Below, piece after piece: positions 44,763 to 56,418 of a DNA stretch of 64,000 nt (position 1 is its first letter; every line of letters starts with the position of its first letter). Position numbers and translations under genes: made by a program. Origin of the DNA: Microvirga sp. BSC39 (GTDB lineage Bacteria > Pseudomonadota > Alphaproteobacteria > Rhizobiales > Beijerinckiaceae); NCBI RefSeq assembly GCF_000739015.1, contig NZ_JPUG01000070.1, positions 1 to 64,000 on the forward strand, in the 5' to 3' direction. The notes below the pieces were generated by a model. It searched no databases. It was not told where the DNA came from and worked only from the letters and a program-made list of their open reading frames with translations.

Positions 44763-45251
44763 ATGGCAGCGTTCGAACTCAGCATCCGAAAAGCTGTCAT
44801 CGAAGATGCCGAGGCGATCTTCACCTTCGTGGCCGGCCTGATCGACGATCATCTGCCCGGCCAGACACCCTGGACGTCGGCGGAGCGGATCAGGGCCGAC
44901 GGCTTCGGTCCCGATCCTCTCTTCGAAGCATTCGTCGCAGAGCGAGATGCCAGACCTGTGGGTTTCGTTTCCTTCTTCCGCGGCTATGCAGGCTGGCGCG
45001 GCAAACCCATAGGCATCGTGCATGCGCTCTACGTGGTGCCGGAGGAGCGGCGCACGGGAGCAGCGCGGGCGTTGATGGCAGCCGTGGCGAGGGTCGCGTT
45101 GGATCGTGACTGGGTGCGCGTTGAACTCTTCGTCGAGGAGGAGCGGCCGGCCCTCCGCTTCTACGAGGCCATCGGCATGTACGATCTTCGCCACCGGCAC
45201 ATGAGGCTGGACGGTGAAGCACTCGTGCGGTTGGCCGACAACACGCTTTGA
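44763..45251 (+). CDS. GNAT-family N-acetyltransferase
   Basis: 162 residues. The core is PVGFVSFFRGYAGWRGKPIGIVHALYVVPEERRTGAARALMAAVARVA, in which VVPEERRTGAARALM is the acetyl-CoA motif; RFYEAIGMYDLRHRHMRL closes the fold. It acetylates an unknown amine. The gene begins eight bases after the polA stop and is probably co-transcribed, although a link with DNA replication is not implied. Confidence 0.88.
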   Translation: MAAFELSIRKAVIEDAEAIFTFVAGLIDDHLPGQTPWTSAERIRADGFGPDPLFEAFVAERDARPVGFVSFFRGYAGWRGKPIGIVHALYVVPEERRTGAARALMAAVARVALDRDWVRVELFVEEERPALRFYEAIGMYDLRHRHMRLDGEALVRLADNTL

Positions 45252-45444
45252 CCGCTGGTCCGGACGCTTGCCACCTTCCTTGCCGCCTTCGCCACCATCG
45301 CGAAAGAATCCCGGATAGACCTCTTTCCTTCCTCTTCGGCAAGAGCTATATTGTAACATGAAAACAACGGGGCCTCATCTTGCCGGGATGCAGGGTACCA
45401 TCGCAGCTTCGGTCTGAAGCCTTCATGCGCCGCAGAGTCCGCCC

Positions 45445-46773
45445 ATGAAGCGGAAGGTGGCCGCCATTCTTGCTGCGGACATCGTGGGCTTCTCCCGGCT
45501 TGTCGCGGAAGATGAGGACGGAACGCTGCGGCAGCTCGCAGCCTACCGCAACGTTCTGGATGATTTCGTAGTCCATCATGGCGGACGCGTTTTCAACACC
45601 GCCGGCGATTCGATCATGTGCGAGTTCGACAGCGCCGTGAAGGCCACCCGTGCGGCCATCGACATCCAGGACTACATGCGGGCGCAGAACCTCACCTCCC
45701 CGCGGAACAGGCGGGTGCAGTTCCGCATCGGCATCTCGGTGGGCGAGGCGGTCGAGCGCCAGGGCGATCTGCTCGGGATGGCCGTCAATATTGCGGCCCG
45801 GCTGGAGACCCTGGCCGCGCCAGGGGGCATCTGCCTCTCGCGGGCCGTGCATGAGGCCGTCACCGGGCACATCGCCGTGCCCCTCGTCGACATCGGCGAG
45901 CGGCAGCTGAAGAACATTCCCTTCCCGGTCCATGCCTTCACGGTCGCGGGCCAGGATGCAGACATCCCGCCCGAGCCGCTGCGCTCTTCCATACGGTCCC
46001 GGGTGATGTCCGGGCTGTCGGTGGCAGGCGCCTGCCTGCTCATCCTCATCGGCGCGGGAGGATTTGCCTTCCATGACCAGCCGTCAAGGCCGATGGAGCG
46101 GCTTGCGGCAGAGGCCGGGTTGCTGTCTCCGGTCCGGCAGAGAGCTCAGATTCCTGTGCTGATCGCTGATCCGATCGAGGCGTTCTCAGGGCTGGCGCAA
46201 AGGGGTGGACAGATCGACGATCCGCACTCCGCCCCGGGCCTGTATCACAACGCCCTGCTCTTCGAGGCAAAGGGCGAGTCCATCGGGGCACACCGGGCGT
46301 ACTACACCCTGGCCCGGATGGGCCTGGAATTCGTCGACCCGCATCTGCGCTATGCGGCACTGGTGCGGGCTCACGAGGGCCGGCTCATCGCCCGGCAGGT
46401 CTATGCCGAATTGAACGAGGATGTTCCAACCCGGGCCACCGCTCTCGTTCATGCCCTGCAGTTCGAGAGTGCGGAGCGGAGGGCAAGGCTGCAAGCCCTG
46501 ATCGAGACGCACCCGGATTACGCGCCAGCCTACTTCTTCCTGGCCGAGGAGCATTCCGAGGATCGGGTCGGCAGCCTGCAAACCGCGCAGGACAGGCGCG
46601 TCGAGCAGGCGGCCCTGGCCGAGTTCCTGAAAGCCCATGAGGAGGGCCGCCTGATGCAGCTCTTTCTCGACCAGTCCGTCGCGGCCGACTGGATCGAAAA
46701 AGCCTACGATCGCCACGCAAGGCTGGCCCTGTCGGGCGAGAGCGTCTCGGCCCTGCCGATGTTCGAGCCATAG
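45445..46773 (+). CDS. Class III adenylate/guanylate cyclase
   Basis: 442 residues. The N-terminal catalytic domain (1-165) has AAILAADIVGFSRLV with the first metal aspartate, the NTAGDSIMCEF segment with the second, and GDLLGMAVNIAARLETLA with the Asn/Arg pair that stabilises the transition state. One membrane span follows (VAGACLLILIGAGGFAF, about 190-208), and then a helical TPR-like region of about 230 residues. It makes cAMP or cGMP; the purine-specifying residues cannot be judged by eye. The C-terminal part lies beyond the membrane and may sense an envelope signal. Confidence 0.88.
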   Translation: MKRKVAAILAADIVGFSRLVAEDEDGTLRQLAAYRNVLDDFVVHHGGRVFNTAGDSIMCEFDSAVKATRAAIDIQDYMRAQNLTSPRNRRVQFRIGISVGEAVERQGDLLGMAVNIAARLETLAAPGGICLSRAVHEAVTGHIAVPLVDIGERQLKNIPFPVHAFTVAGQDADIPPEPLRSSIRSRVMSGLSVAGACLLILIGAGGFAFHDQPSRPMERLAAEAGLLSPVRQRAQIPVLIADPIEAFSGLAQRGGQIDDPHSAPGLYHNALLFEAKGESIGAHRAYYTLARMGLEFVDPHLRYAALVRAHEGRLIARQVYAELNEDVPTRATALVHALQFESAERRARLQALIETHPDYAPAYFFLAEEHSEDRVGSLQTAQDRRVEQAALAEFLKAHEEGRLMQLFLDQSVAADWIEKAYDRHARLALSGESVSALPMFEP

Positions 46774-46860
46774 TTTCATCAGGCTGCCAACAATCGATTA
46801 AGACCTGGCCTCTAGGATCGCGCTCCCGCAACGACCCATCGATCCTGTGAGGAGCCGGCC

Positions 46861-47145
46861 ATGAATGATGAAGCAGGCAGCGTCGCCTTTCGTCTCTGGC
46901 GCGACCGTGCGCAGCTGCGCGAGGAGGAGCGCAACGAGGCACTAGCCCGCCTTCGGATCGCTCACGAGAAGGTGGCGATTCTGATGGCGGAGAACGAGCG
47001 GCTCGAGGCCGAGAATGCCCGCCTTCGTGCCCTTCACGCGCCGGACGAGAGCATCACCCAGGCCGAGACGGATTTGCAGATGGAAGCCCTGAGAGGCGCG
47101 CTCCTGCCCTTGATCACCCAGCCCACGGGACGGCTGAACGCCTGA
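46861..47145 (+). CDS. Small coiled-coil protein
   Basis: 94 residues with the ribosome site GAGGAG (46850-46855). Almost the whole chain is heptad-rich helix (RAQLREEERNEALARLRIAHEKVAILMAENERLEAENARLRAL), so a parallel dimer is likely. No other domain is visible. It is convergent with the glutamine amidotransferase gene and seven bases from it. Function unknown. Confidence 0.6.
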   Translation: MNDEAGSVAFRLWRDRAQLREEERNEALARLRIAHEKVAILMAENERLEAENARLRALHAPDESITQAETDLQMEALRGALLPLITQPTGRLNA

Positions 47146-47152
47146 AGCCGCC

Positions 47153-47941
47153 TCACGCCGCCAGGCGGCCCATGGCCTCGTTCAGGCATTCCACGGCGAC
47201 GGTGCCCCCCTTGGCCACGAGGCTGCAGCCCTTGGGCACCTCGCGCCATCCCTTCGTCTTGTCGTCGATGGGCTCGGAGACGACCAGCAGGTTGCCGTTG
47301 TCCTCGCGGAAATAGAGAGTCGGCGGCTTGGCATCGCAGGCCCAGCGATAGGCCCACAGGTTCTCGCCGTCCGTGAAGGCGGCGGTGAAGCGCAGGGGCT
47401 CCTGGATGCCGGCCTCGGTCATCAGGCCACGCACGGTTTTGAGCGTCCTGGCCATGGCCGTCACGGGCTCCTCCGCCAGACCATGGGCGAGGGCCATGAG
47501 GAAGATCGCCTCCGAATCCGTCGTGCCGAGGCGCCGGTCGTAAAGCTCGTCCGGGATCAGGGCTTCGAGGCGCCGCTTGATGCGCCCGTAGCCGCCGATC
47601 TGGCCGTTATGCATGAACAGATAGCGGCCATGGGTGAAGGGATGGCAGTTCGCCCGCGTGGTCGAGGTGCCGGTGGAGGCGCGCACATGGGCGAAGAAGA
47701 GCCCTGAGCGCACCTGCTCGCACAGGCTGCGCAGGTTCTCGTCGGACCAGGCGGGGCGGACCTCCCGGTAGACGCCGGGCTCCGGGCGCTCCCCGTACCA
47801 GCCGATGCCGAAGCCGTCCCCGTTCGTGCCGGTCTTGGCCTCGACCGCATGCAGCGACTGGTGCACCAGCGAATGGGCCGGGGCACAGACGAGTTCGTCG
47901 AGGAAGATCGGCTCCCCCCGGTAGGCGAGAAAGCGGCACAT
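47153..47941 (-). CDS. Class II glutamine amidotransferase domain protein
   Basis: 262 residues beginning MCRFLAYRGEPIFLDELV. After removal of the initiator methionine, the N-terminal cysteine is the Ntn nucleophile. I chose the ATG at 47941 for this reason, although the frame is open to 47962. Later motifs are NGDGFGIGWYG, HVRASTGTSTTRANCHPF and FMHNGQIGGYG. The protein is a stand-alone glutaminase domain of the YafJ/EgtC type, which hydrolyses gamma-glutamyl bonds; no ergothioneine genes are adjacent. Substrate unknown. Confidence 0.88.
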   Translation of the reverse strand: MCRFLAYRGEPIFLDELVCAPAHSLVHQSLHAVEAKTGTNGDGFGIGWYGERPEPGVYREVRPAWSDENLRSLCEQVRSGLFFAHVRASTGTSTTRANCHPFTHGRYLFMHNGQIGGYGRIKRRLEALIPDELYDRRLGTTDSEAIFLMALAHGLAEEPVTAMARTLKTVRGLMTEAGIQEPLRFTAAFTDGENLWAYRWACDAKPPTLYFREDNGNLLVVSEPIDDKTKGWREVPKGCSLVAKGGTVAVECLNEAMGRLAA

Positions 47942-48113
47942 CGGCTCTGGCACCCCTGGCACGGCAAGGCTTTGTAACGATGTTGTACTATCTTTGACTT
48001 ATGGTGAATAGCCGGTTAACGGCCACGCCGTTGCAGCCTCAAACCCGTTCCCCTAAAGCTGTTCTCAAATCCTGAAGAACGAGCCGGCCGCCGGCCGCTG
48101 GGGACCCATCCGC

Positions 48114-49520
48114 ATGCTTCGCTTCTTAAGCCTGGTGCTTGCCGCCGCCCTGACCCTCCTGCCCCAGGTTGCCCTTGCGGCCGAATTCGACGGCGCGAGC
48201 CTCGGCTTCATCTGGGCCCTGCCCTTCGTGGGCATTCTGCTGTCGATTGCCCTCTTCCCGCTGCTGGCGCATCATTTCTGGGAGCATCACCAGGGTAAGA
48301 TCGCGGCTTTCTGGGGGCTGCTGGTTCTGGTTCCCATGGCGCTTGCCTTCGGACCCACGGCGGCGATCCATGCCCTGGCCCACACGGCGCTGCTCGAATA
48401 TATCCCGTTCATCCTGCTCCTGCTCGCCCTGTTCACGGTGGCGGGCGGCATCCTGGTGCGGGGCAACATCCATGGCGCGCCGGGCACCAACACTATCCTG
48501 CTCGGCATCGGAGCCGTGCTGGCGAGCTTCATCGGCACCACGGGCGCCTCCATGGTGATGATCCGCCCGGTAATGCGCGCCAACGACGACCGGCGGCACA
48601 ACGTGCATGTGATCGTGTTCTTCATCTTCCTGGTGTCGAATATCGGCGGCTCGCTCACGCCGCTCGGCGACCCGCCGCTCTTCCTCGGCTTCCTGCGCGG
48701 CGTCGACTTCTTCTGGACCACCACGCACCTGTTCATGGAGACCGTGGTGGCCGCAGGCATCCTGCTCGCCCTGTTCTTCGTGGTCGATTTCGCGATCTAC
48801 CGCCGGGAAGGCCGCGTGCGGCCGGATCCGACACCCGACAATCCGGTGCGCGTCATCGGCGGCTTCAACTTCCTGCTGATCTTCATCATCATCGCGGCGA
48901 TCCTCATGAGCGCCACCACGGATCTCGGGCGGATCACGGTGCTCGGCACGGAAGTCGAGCTGGCGAATGCGTTGCGCGACCTCATCATGGTCGCCGTGAC
49001 CATCATCTCGCTCAAGGTGACGCCGAAGGCGAACCGGGCCGAGAACGGCTTCGCCTGGGGGCCGATCAAGGAAGTGGCGAAGCTCTTCGCGGGCATCTTC
49101 ATCGCCATCATTCCGGTGCTTGCCATGCTCAAGGCCGGCGCTGACGGAGCCTTCGCGCCGCTCGTCGCGCTGGTGTCCAACCCGGACGGCAGCCCCAGCA
49201 ACGCGGCCTATTTCTGGCTCACCGGCGGCCTGTCGTCGTTCCTCGACAATGCCCCGACCTATCTCGTGTTCTTCGAACTGGCCGGCGGCAATCCGCAGCA
49301 GCTCATGACCACGGGCGCGCTGACGCTGGCTGCGATCTCGGCCGGCGCCGTGTTCATGGGCGCCAACTCCTATATCGGCAATGCGCCCAACTTCATGGTC
49401 TATGCGATCGCCCGCGAAGGCGGCGTGAAGATGCCGAGCTTCTTCGGCTACCTGCTCTGGTCGGGCGCCATCCTGGTCCCGGTGTTCCTGCTGCTGACGC
49501 TGCTGTTCTTCAGGGTCTGA
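48114..49520 (+). CDS. Sodium:proton antiporter, NhaD-type
   Basis: 468 residues with eleven to thirteen membrane spans. It begins with a cleavable-looking hydrophobic segment, then shows GTTGASMVMIRPVMRANDDRRHN, the conserved NIGGSLTPLGDPPLFLGFLRG and GLSSFLDNAPTYLVFF, which are the paired ion-binding motifs of the ion-transporter superfamily NhaD/CitM group. It exchanges Na+ or Li+ for protons across the inner membrane; an anion substrate cannot be excluded. Confidence 0.88.
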   Translation: MLRFLSLVLAAALTLLPQVALAAEFDGASLGFIWALPFVGILLSIALFPLLAHHFWEHHQGKIAAFWGLLVLVPMALAFGPTAAIHALAHTALLEYIPFILLLLALFTVAGGILVRGNIHGAPGTNTILLGIGAVLASFIGTTGASMVMIRPVMRANDDRRHNVHVIVFFIFLVSNIGGSLTPLGDPPLFLGFLRGVDFFWTTTHLFMETVVAAGILLALFFVVDFAIYRREGRVRPDPTPDNPVRVIGGFNFLLIFIIIAAILMSATTDLGRITVLGTEVELANALRDLIMVAVTIISLKVTPKANRAENGFAWGPIKEVAKLFAGIFIAIIPVLAMLKAGADGAFAPLVALVSNPDGSPSNAAYFWLTGGLSSFLDNAPTYLVFFELAGGNPQQLMTTGALTLAAISAGAVFMGANSYIGNAPNFMVYAIAREGGVKMPSFFGYLLWSGAILVPVFLLLTLLFFRV

Positions 49521-49528
49521 TACGCACC

Positions 49529-49629
49529 CGTCATCCCGGACGGCGACAGCCGATCCGGGATCGCAAGCCGGATGAGGCACCATTCTCGTCTCGCGATCCC
49601 GGGTTCCGCTCCGCGGCCCCGGGATGACG
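49529..49629. repeat. Intergenic palindromic repeat, family 1
   Basis: Outer ends CGTCATCCCGG and CCCGGGATGACG and inner pairing GATCCGGGATCGC with GCGATCCCGGGTT. It lies between convergent genes directly after the antiporter stop. Confidence 0.85.
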
Positions 49630-49634
49630 CCTTT

Positions 49635-50729
49635 CTATGAATTCAACCTCTCCGCCACATCCTCGGCGATCGACAGGCACGAGGTCAGCCCCGGGCTCTC
49701 GATGCCGAAGAGATGCACAAGCCCGGGGAGTCCATGCTCTGCCGGGCCGTCGATCATGAAGTCGGCGGCCTTCTCGCCCGGCCCGGTGAGCTTGGGGCGG
49801 ATGCCGGAATAGTCCGGCACCAGCGCACCGTCGGGCAGGCCCGGCCAGTAGCGGCGGATGGAGGCATAGAAGCTCTCGGCCCGGCGAGGAGCGACCTCGT
49901 ATTCCTCCCTGTCGATCCATTCCACGTCGGGACCGAAGCGCATGCGCCCGGCAAGATCCAGGGTCACGTGGGTGCCTAAGCCCCCGTCGACGGGCGCTGG
50001 ATAGATCAGGCGCGAAAAGGCGGGCTTGCCGAGGCAGCCGAAGTAATTGCCTTTGGCGAGAACGAGCGGCGGCACGCGCTCCGTCGCATAATCCTCGGTC
50101 AAGCGGGCGAGCGCCTGCGCCCCGAGGCCCGCTGCGTTGACGACGGCATCGACCGCAATCTCCGTTGCTTCCGCGCCGCCGACCTGCACGTTCCAGCCCG
50201 TGCCGCTGCGTGCGATGCGCTCGACCGGCGCATGGAAGGCGATGACGCCGCCGGCATCCTCCAGATCGCCCTGGAGCGCGAGCATCAGCGCATGGCTGTC
50301 GATGATGCCGGTCTCGCCCGACAGGACTGCGCCGGTGCAGGAGAGGTTCGGCTCCAGCGCCCGCGCCTCTTCGCCGGTCAGGAACGAGAGGCCCTCGACG
50401 TAGTTCGCCAGCCCCTGCTGGTAGATACCTTCGATCTTGGCCTGTTCAAGATCGTTGGTGGCGACTATGAGCTTGCCGCACTTCGCATGCGGCACGCCGT
50501 GGCTTTCGCAGAAGGCATAGAGCCTGCGGCGCCCCTCGACGCAGTGGCGGGCGCGCAGGGAGCCTGAAGGATAATACATCCCGGCATGGATCACCTCGCT
50601 GTTGCGCGAGGAAACGCCGTTGCCGATGCCGCCCGTGGATTCCGCGACGATCACGCTGTGGCCGCGCAGGGCAAGCGCCCGTGCGATTGCGAGACCCACC
50701 ACTCCTGCTCCAATGACCAGAACGTCTAT
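49635..50729 (-). CDS. FAD-dependent oxidoreductase, L-2-hydroxyglutarate oxidase-like; ATA at the start position
   Basis: About 364 residues in the DAO fold. The dinucleotide motif LVIGAGVVGLAIA lies upstream of the first ATG/GTG/TTG-type start that could open the gene cleanly: GTG 50702 falls inside the motif and would destroy it. A strong ribosome site (GGGAGG, minus strand of 50735-50740) ends five bases before ATA at 50727-50729, which gives I/M-DVLVIGAG. Further motifs SSRNSEVIHAGMYYPSGSL and CGKLIVAT resemble LhgO/L2HGDH, which oxidises L-2-hydroxyglutarate to 2-oxoglutarate. The ATA may be a rare start or a mutated ATG; an in-frame TGA lies upstream. Confidence 0.78.
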   Translation of the reverse strand: MDVLVIGAGVVGLAIARALALRGHSVIVAESTGGIGNGVSSRNSEVIHAGMYYPSGSLRARHCVEGRRRLYAFCESHGVPHAKCGKLIVATNDLEQAKIEGIYQQGLANYVEGLSFLTGEEARALEPNLSCTGAVLSGETGIIDSHALMLALQGDLEDAGGVIAFHAPVERIARSGTGWNVQVGGAEATEIAVDAVVNAAGLGAQALARLTEDYATERVPPLVLAKGNYFGCLGKPAFSRLIYPAPVDGGLGTHVTLDLAGRMRFGPDVEWIDREEYEVAPRRAESFYASIRRYWPGLPDGALVPDYSGIRPKLTGPGEKAADFMIDGPAEHGLPGLVHLFGIESPGLTSCLSIAEDVAERLNS

Positions 50730-50832
50730 AGCGGCCTCCCGTCGCTGCCGGACACATCATTCTGCGGCATACAATGGAGAGCCGCGTTCAACCAGAGACG
50801 CTGCCTCAGTCCAGGGTTGAACGTGCTGCGGA

Positions 50833-51888
<1,056 letters not shown>

Positions 51889-51999
51889 GGGGCTTCCTTC
51901 CCTATCGTCATTGGCCGGCACCCTCGAGCCCGGCTGCGTTATCCTAGGCACGGGCAGCAGCCGGTCAAGGCGGAACGGCCGGTTCTTCCCAGGCAGGTC

Positions 52000-53457
52000 T
52001 CAGGCCTGACCCGATCCAGGCAGACGGGACGGCAGGTCGGCCTCCGGTGCCAGAACCTTGCCGGGATTCAGGATGTTCTGGGGGTCGAGCGTTCTTTTCA
52101 GCGTCCGCATCAGGTCCAGGGCCACCGGATCCTTGTAGAGAGCAAGCTCGTCCCGCTTGATCAGCCCCACCCCGTGCTCGGCGGAGATCGAGCCGTTCAT
52201 GCCATGCACGATGTCGTGGACGATGCGGTTGAACCGCTCCCACTGGTCCAGGAACGCCGCTTTCTCCATGGCGACGGGCTGGCTCAGGTTGAAGTGGATG
52301 TTGCCGTCGCCGAAATGCCCGAAGGCGCAGACGCGCACGCCGGGCAGCGCCGCCTCGCAGGCGCGGGTGGCCGTGACGATGAAGTCCGCCACCCGCGAGA
52401 CCGGCACGGCGACATCGTGCTTGATCGACCCGCCTTCGAGCCTCTGCACATGGGACAGGCTTTCGCGCAGATGCCAGAGCGCATCGCCCTGCGCTTCGCT
52501 CGCGGCGATGACGGCGTCCTCGACGATGCCCGCCTCCAGCGCCTCACCCAGAACGGCCTCAAGCCGCTCGCGCAGGTCGATTGCGGCATCCGGCGACGAC
52601 AGCTCGACCAGGGCATAGGCCTCGTGCTCGCCTGAAAGCGGACGGACAGCCCCTGCAGCGTGCTTGAGAACGATCTCCAGCGCGAAACGCGGCATGAACT
52701 CGAAGGCCGTCAGCTGATCGCCCGTGCGCCGGCGAAAGGTGTCGAAGAGGTCGAGCGCCGCATGGGGCGATGCGCAGCCGATGAAGGCCACCGTGCGGCT
52801 CTTCGGGCGCGGAAAGAGCTTGAGCACTGCCGCCGTGATGACCCCGAGCGTTCCTTCCGACCCGACGAAGAGGTTCTTCAGGTCGTAGCCCGTGTTGTCC
52901 TTGCGCAAACCTTTCAACCCGTTCCAGACCCGCCCGTCGGCCAGCACGACCTCGAGCCCCAGAACGAGATCGCGGGTATTGCCGTAGCGCAGCACGTTCA
53001 CCCCGCCCGCATTCGTGGCGATGTTGCCGCCGATCCGGCACGAGCCCTCGGATGCGAGCGACAGGGGAAACAGGCAGTCGGCCTTCTCGGACTCGTCCTG
53101 CACCGATTTGAGGATGCAGCCGGCCTCGACCGTGATGGTGGCGTTGAACGGATCGACCTCGCGGATGCGGTCGAGGCGCGCGAGCGACAGGACAATGCCC
53201 TTGTGCGGCACACCGCCGCCGACGAGGCCTGTATTGCCGCCCTGCGGCACGATGGGGATTCCGGCCTTCGCGCATTCACGGACCACGAGGGCGACTTCCT
53301 CCGTGCTGCCGGGACGGACCACGGCCAGGGCGGTGCCGCGATAGAGCTTCCGCTCCTCGACGAGGTAGCTCTCCATGGCAGCGGCATCGCGGATGACATG
53401 CTGGCTGCCCAGGCGCGTGGACAATACGTCCAGAAGATCGGATCGAGGATCGGTCAT
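52000..53457 (-). CDS. FAD-linked oxidase, D-2-hydroxyglutarate/glycolate dehydrogenase type
   Basis: 485 residues from ATG 53457. The VAO-type FAD domain shows VRPGSTEEVALVVRECAKAGIPIVPQGGNTGLVGGGVP and EGSCRIGGNIATNAGGVNVLRYGNTRDLVLGLEVVLADG; the C-terminal FAD-oxidase domain has FGHFGDGNIHFN and SISAEHGVGLIKR. This is the D2HGDH/GlcD/D-lactate dehydrogenase group, which oxidises a D-2-hydroxyacid to a 2-oxoacid and passes electrons to the chain. Proximity to an L-2-hydroxyglutarate oxidase-like gene favours D-2-hydroxyglutarate, but glycolate or D-lactate remain possible. Confidence 0.88.
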   Translation of the reverse strand: MTDPRSDLLDVLSTRLGSQHVIRDAAAMESYLVEERKLYRGTALAVVRPGSTEEVALVVRECAKAGIPIVPQGGNTGLVGGGVPHKGIVLSLARLDRIREVDPFNATITVEAGCILKSVQDESEKADCLFPLSLASEGSCRIGGNIATNAGGVNVLRYGNTRDLVLGLEVVLADGRVWNGLKGLRKDNTGYDLKNLFVGSEGTLGVITAAVLKLFPRPKSRTVAFIGCASPHAALDLFDTFRRRTGDQLTAFEFMPRFALEIVLKHAAGAVRPLSGEHEAYALVELSSPDAAIDLRERLEAVLGEALEAGIVEDAVIAASEAQGDALWHLRESLSHVQRLEGGSIKHDVAVPVSRVADFIVTATRACEAALPGVRVCAFGHFGDGNIHFNLSQPVAMEKAAFLDQWERFNRIVHDIVHGMNGSISAEHGVGLIKRDELALYKDPVALDLMRTLKRTLDPQNILNPGKVLAPEADLPSRLPGSGQA

Positions 53458-53529
53458 CGGAAGCACCAAACGGAAAAGGCGGCCAGTGGCCGCCTTCTAC
53501 ACGATTTCAGGGGAGAGATAACTCCGGCT

Positions 53530-55167
<1,638 letters not shown>

Positions 55168-55667
55168 CGCGCAGCCGGATGTGCCGCCGTCCGATGGCCG
55201 TCACATGGGGTGGATCAAACAATGCGGCCGAAACTTTGCCGTCTCGCTTGAACATAGAACCTTCTTTAGGTCAGCTGACGGGGCCGTCAACTCAAGCCGT
55301 TTCATTGCATTCTATTTTCGTCATAATCAGACGCCTGACAGCCCCATTTTCGGGGATTTACGGGCTTTGAGGGGAGTTCTTTCGTATGATTGACATGCTG
55401 CCCCGGCGGAAACTCCGGCTTTCCCAAGCTTGAGGCAGCGCTCCGCGCCGGGCCCCGAGAGAACCTGTCCGGTCGATAACAGGCCGTTCATCCCTGGTTG
55501 AAGCAGCTATTCCTAGACCCCACTATCAGGACCTCCCTGGTCACAGCCCGGGGGAAAACCATATTTATGCCACGAGAAAGGCGCAGTTGGGGACGTTTTA
55601 GGGCCTTCTGCGTTGTCACACGGGGCAAAAAGCCGACATTCGTCCGTGCCAAGCTAAGGAAGAGTTC
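55168..55667. other. Divergent regulatory region pckA / chvI
   Basis: 500 bases with no convincing gene; a 70-codon frame at 55498-55710 overlaps the chvI start and has no ribosome site. A hairpin CCCCATTTTCGGGG (55343-55356) and an AT-rich stretch (55300-55330) suggest the pckA side promoter. The chvI leader ends with AAGGAAGAG before the ATG. Confidence 0.6.
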
Positions 55668-56366
55668 ATGCCAACGATCGCCCTTGTCGATGACGATCGC
55701 AACATCCTGACCTCTGTTTCCATCGCCCTCGAGGCGGAGGGCTACCGCATCCAGACCTACACGGACGGAGCGTCTGCCCTGGACGGGCTCAAGCACGCCC
55801 CGCCGGATCTGGCCATCTTCGACATCAAGATGCCGCGCATGGACGGCATGGAACTGCTGCGGCGGCTGCGGCAGAAATCGGACCTTCCGGTGATCTTCCT
55901 GACCTCGAAGGACGAGGAGATCGACGAGTTGTTCGGCCTCAAGATGGGCGCCGACGACTTCATCCGGAAGCCATTCTCGCAACGTCTCCTGGTCGAGCGC
56001 GTGAAGGCGGTGCTGCGCCGCTTCGCCCCCAAGGATCAGAGCGCCCCCAAGGAGGCCGACCCGAAGGCCCTGGAGCGCGGCCAGCTCAAGATGGACCCGG
56101 AGCGCCACGCCTGCACCTGGAAGGGCGAGCCCGTGACCCTGACCGTGACTGAGTTCCTCATCCTGCAGGCCCTCGCCACGCGCCCCGGGGTGGTGAAAAG
56201 CCGCAACGCGCTCATGGATGCGGCCTATGACGACCAGGTCTATGTGGACGACCGGACGATCGACAGCCACATCAAGCGCCTGCGCAAGAAGTTCAAGTCG
56301 GTTGACCAGAGTTTCGAAATGATCGAGACCCTCTACGGCGTGGGCTACCGCTTCAAGGAAGCCTGA
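55668..56366 (+). CDS. chvI: ChvI, response regulator
   Basis: 232 residues. The receiver domain has the acidic pair in VDDDRN, the phosphoacceptor aspartate in [12 protein letters not shown] (about D52), T in FLTSKDEE and K in IRKPFS. The C-terminal OmpR/PhoB winged helix ends [16 protein letters not shown] and [12 protein letters not shown]. ChvI, with the ExoR-ChvG pair, controls acid response, exopolysaccharide and motility in rhizobia and virulence in Agrobacterium and Brucella (BvrR). It is followed by its kinase gene after 52 bases. Confidence 0.97.
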   Translation: MPTIALVDDDRNILTSVSIALEAEGYRIQTYTDGASALDGLKHAPPDLAIFDIKMPRMDGMELLRRLRQKSDLPVIFLTSKDEEIDELFGLKMGADDFIRKPFSQRLLVERVKAVLRRFAPKDQSAPKEADPKALERGQLKMDPERHACTWKGEPVTLTVTEFLILQALATRPGVVKSRNALMDAAYDDQVYVDDRTIDSHIKRLRKKFKSVDQSFEMIETLYGVGYRFKEA

Positions 56367-56418
56367 CGCTGAAAGCGCGAGCAACCTGGAAGGACCTTGG
56401 CCCGGTGCGCATCGGGTC

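Noticed and set aside
48126..49583. 485-codon minus-strand frame opposite the antiporter
   Set aside because: The translation is a low-complexity mirror of membrane codons (rich in H, E, R, D), not a protein.
55498..55710. 70-codon frame in the pckA-chvI intergenic region
   Set aside because: No ribosome site, overlaps the chvI start, and its sequence shows no domain.
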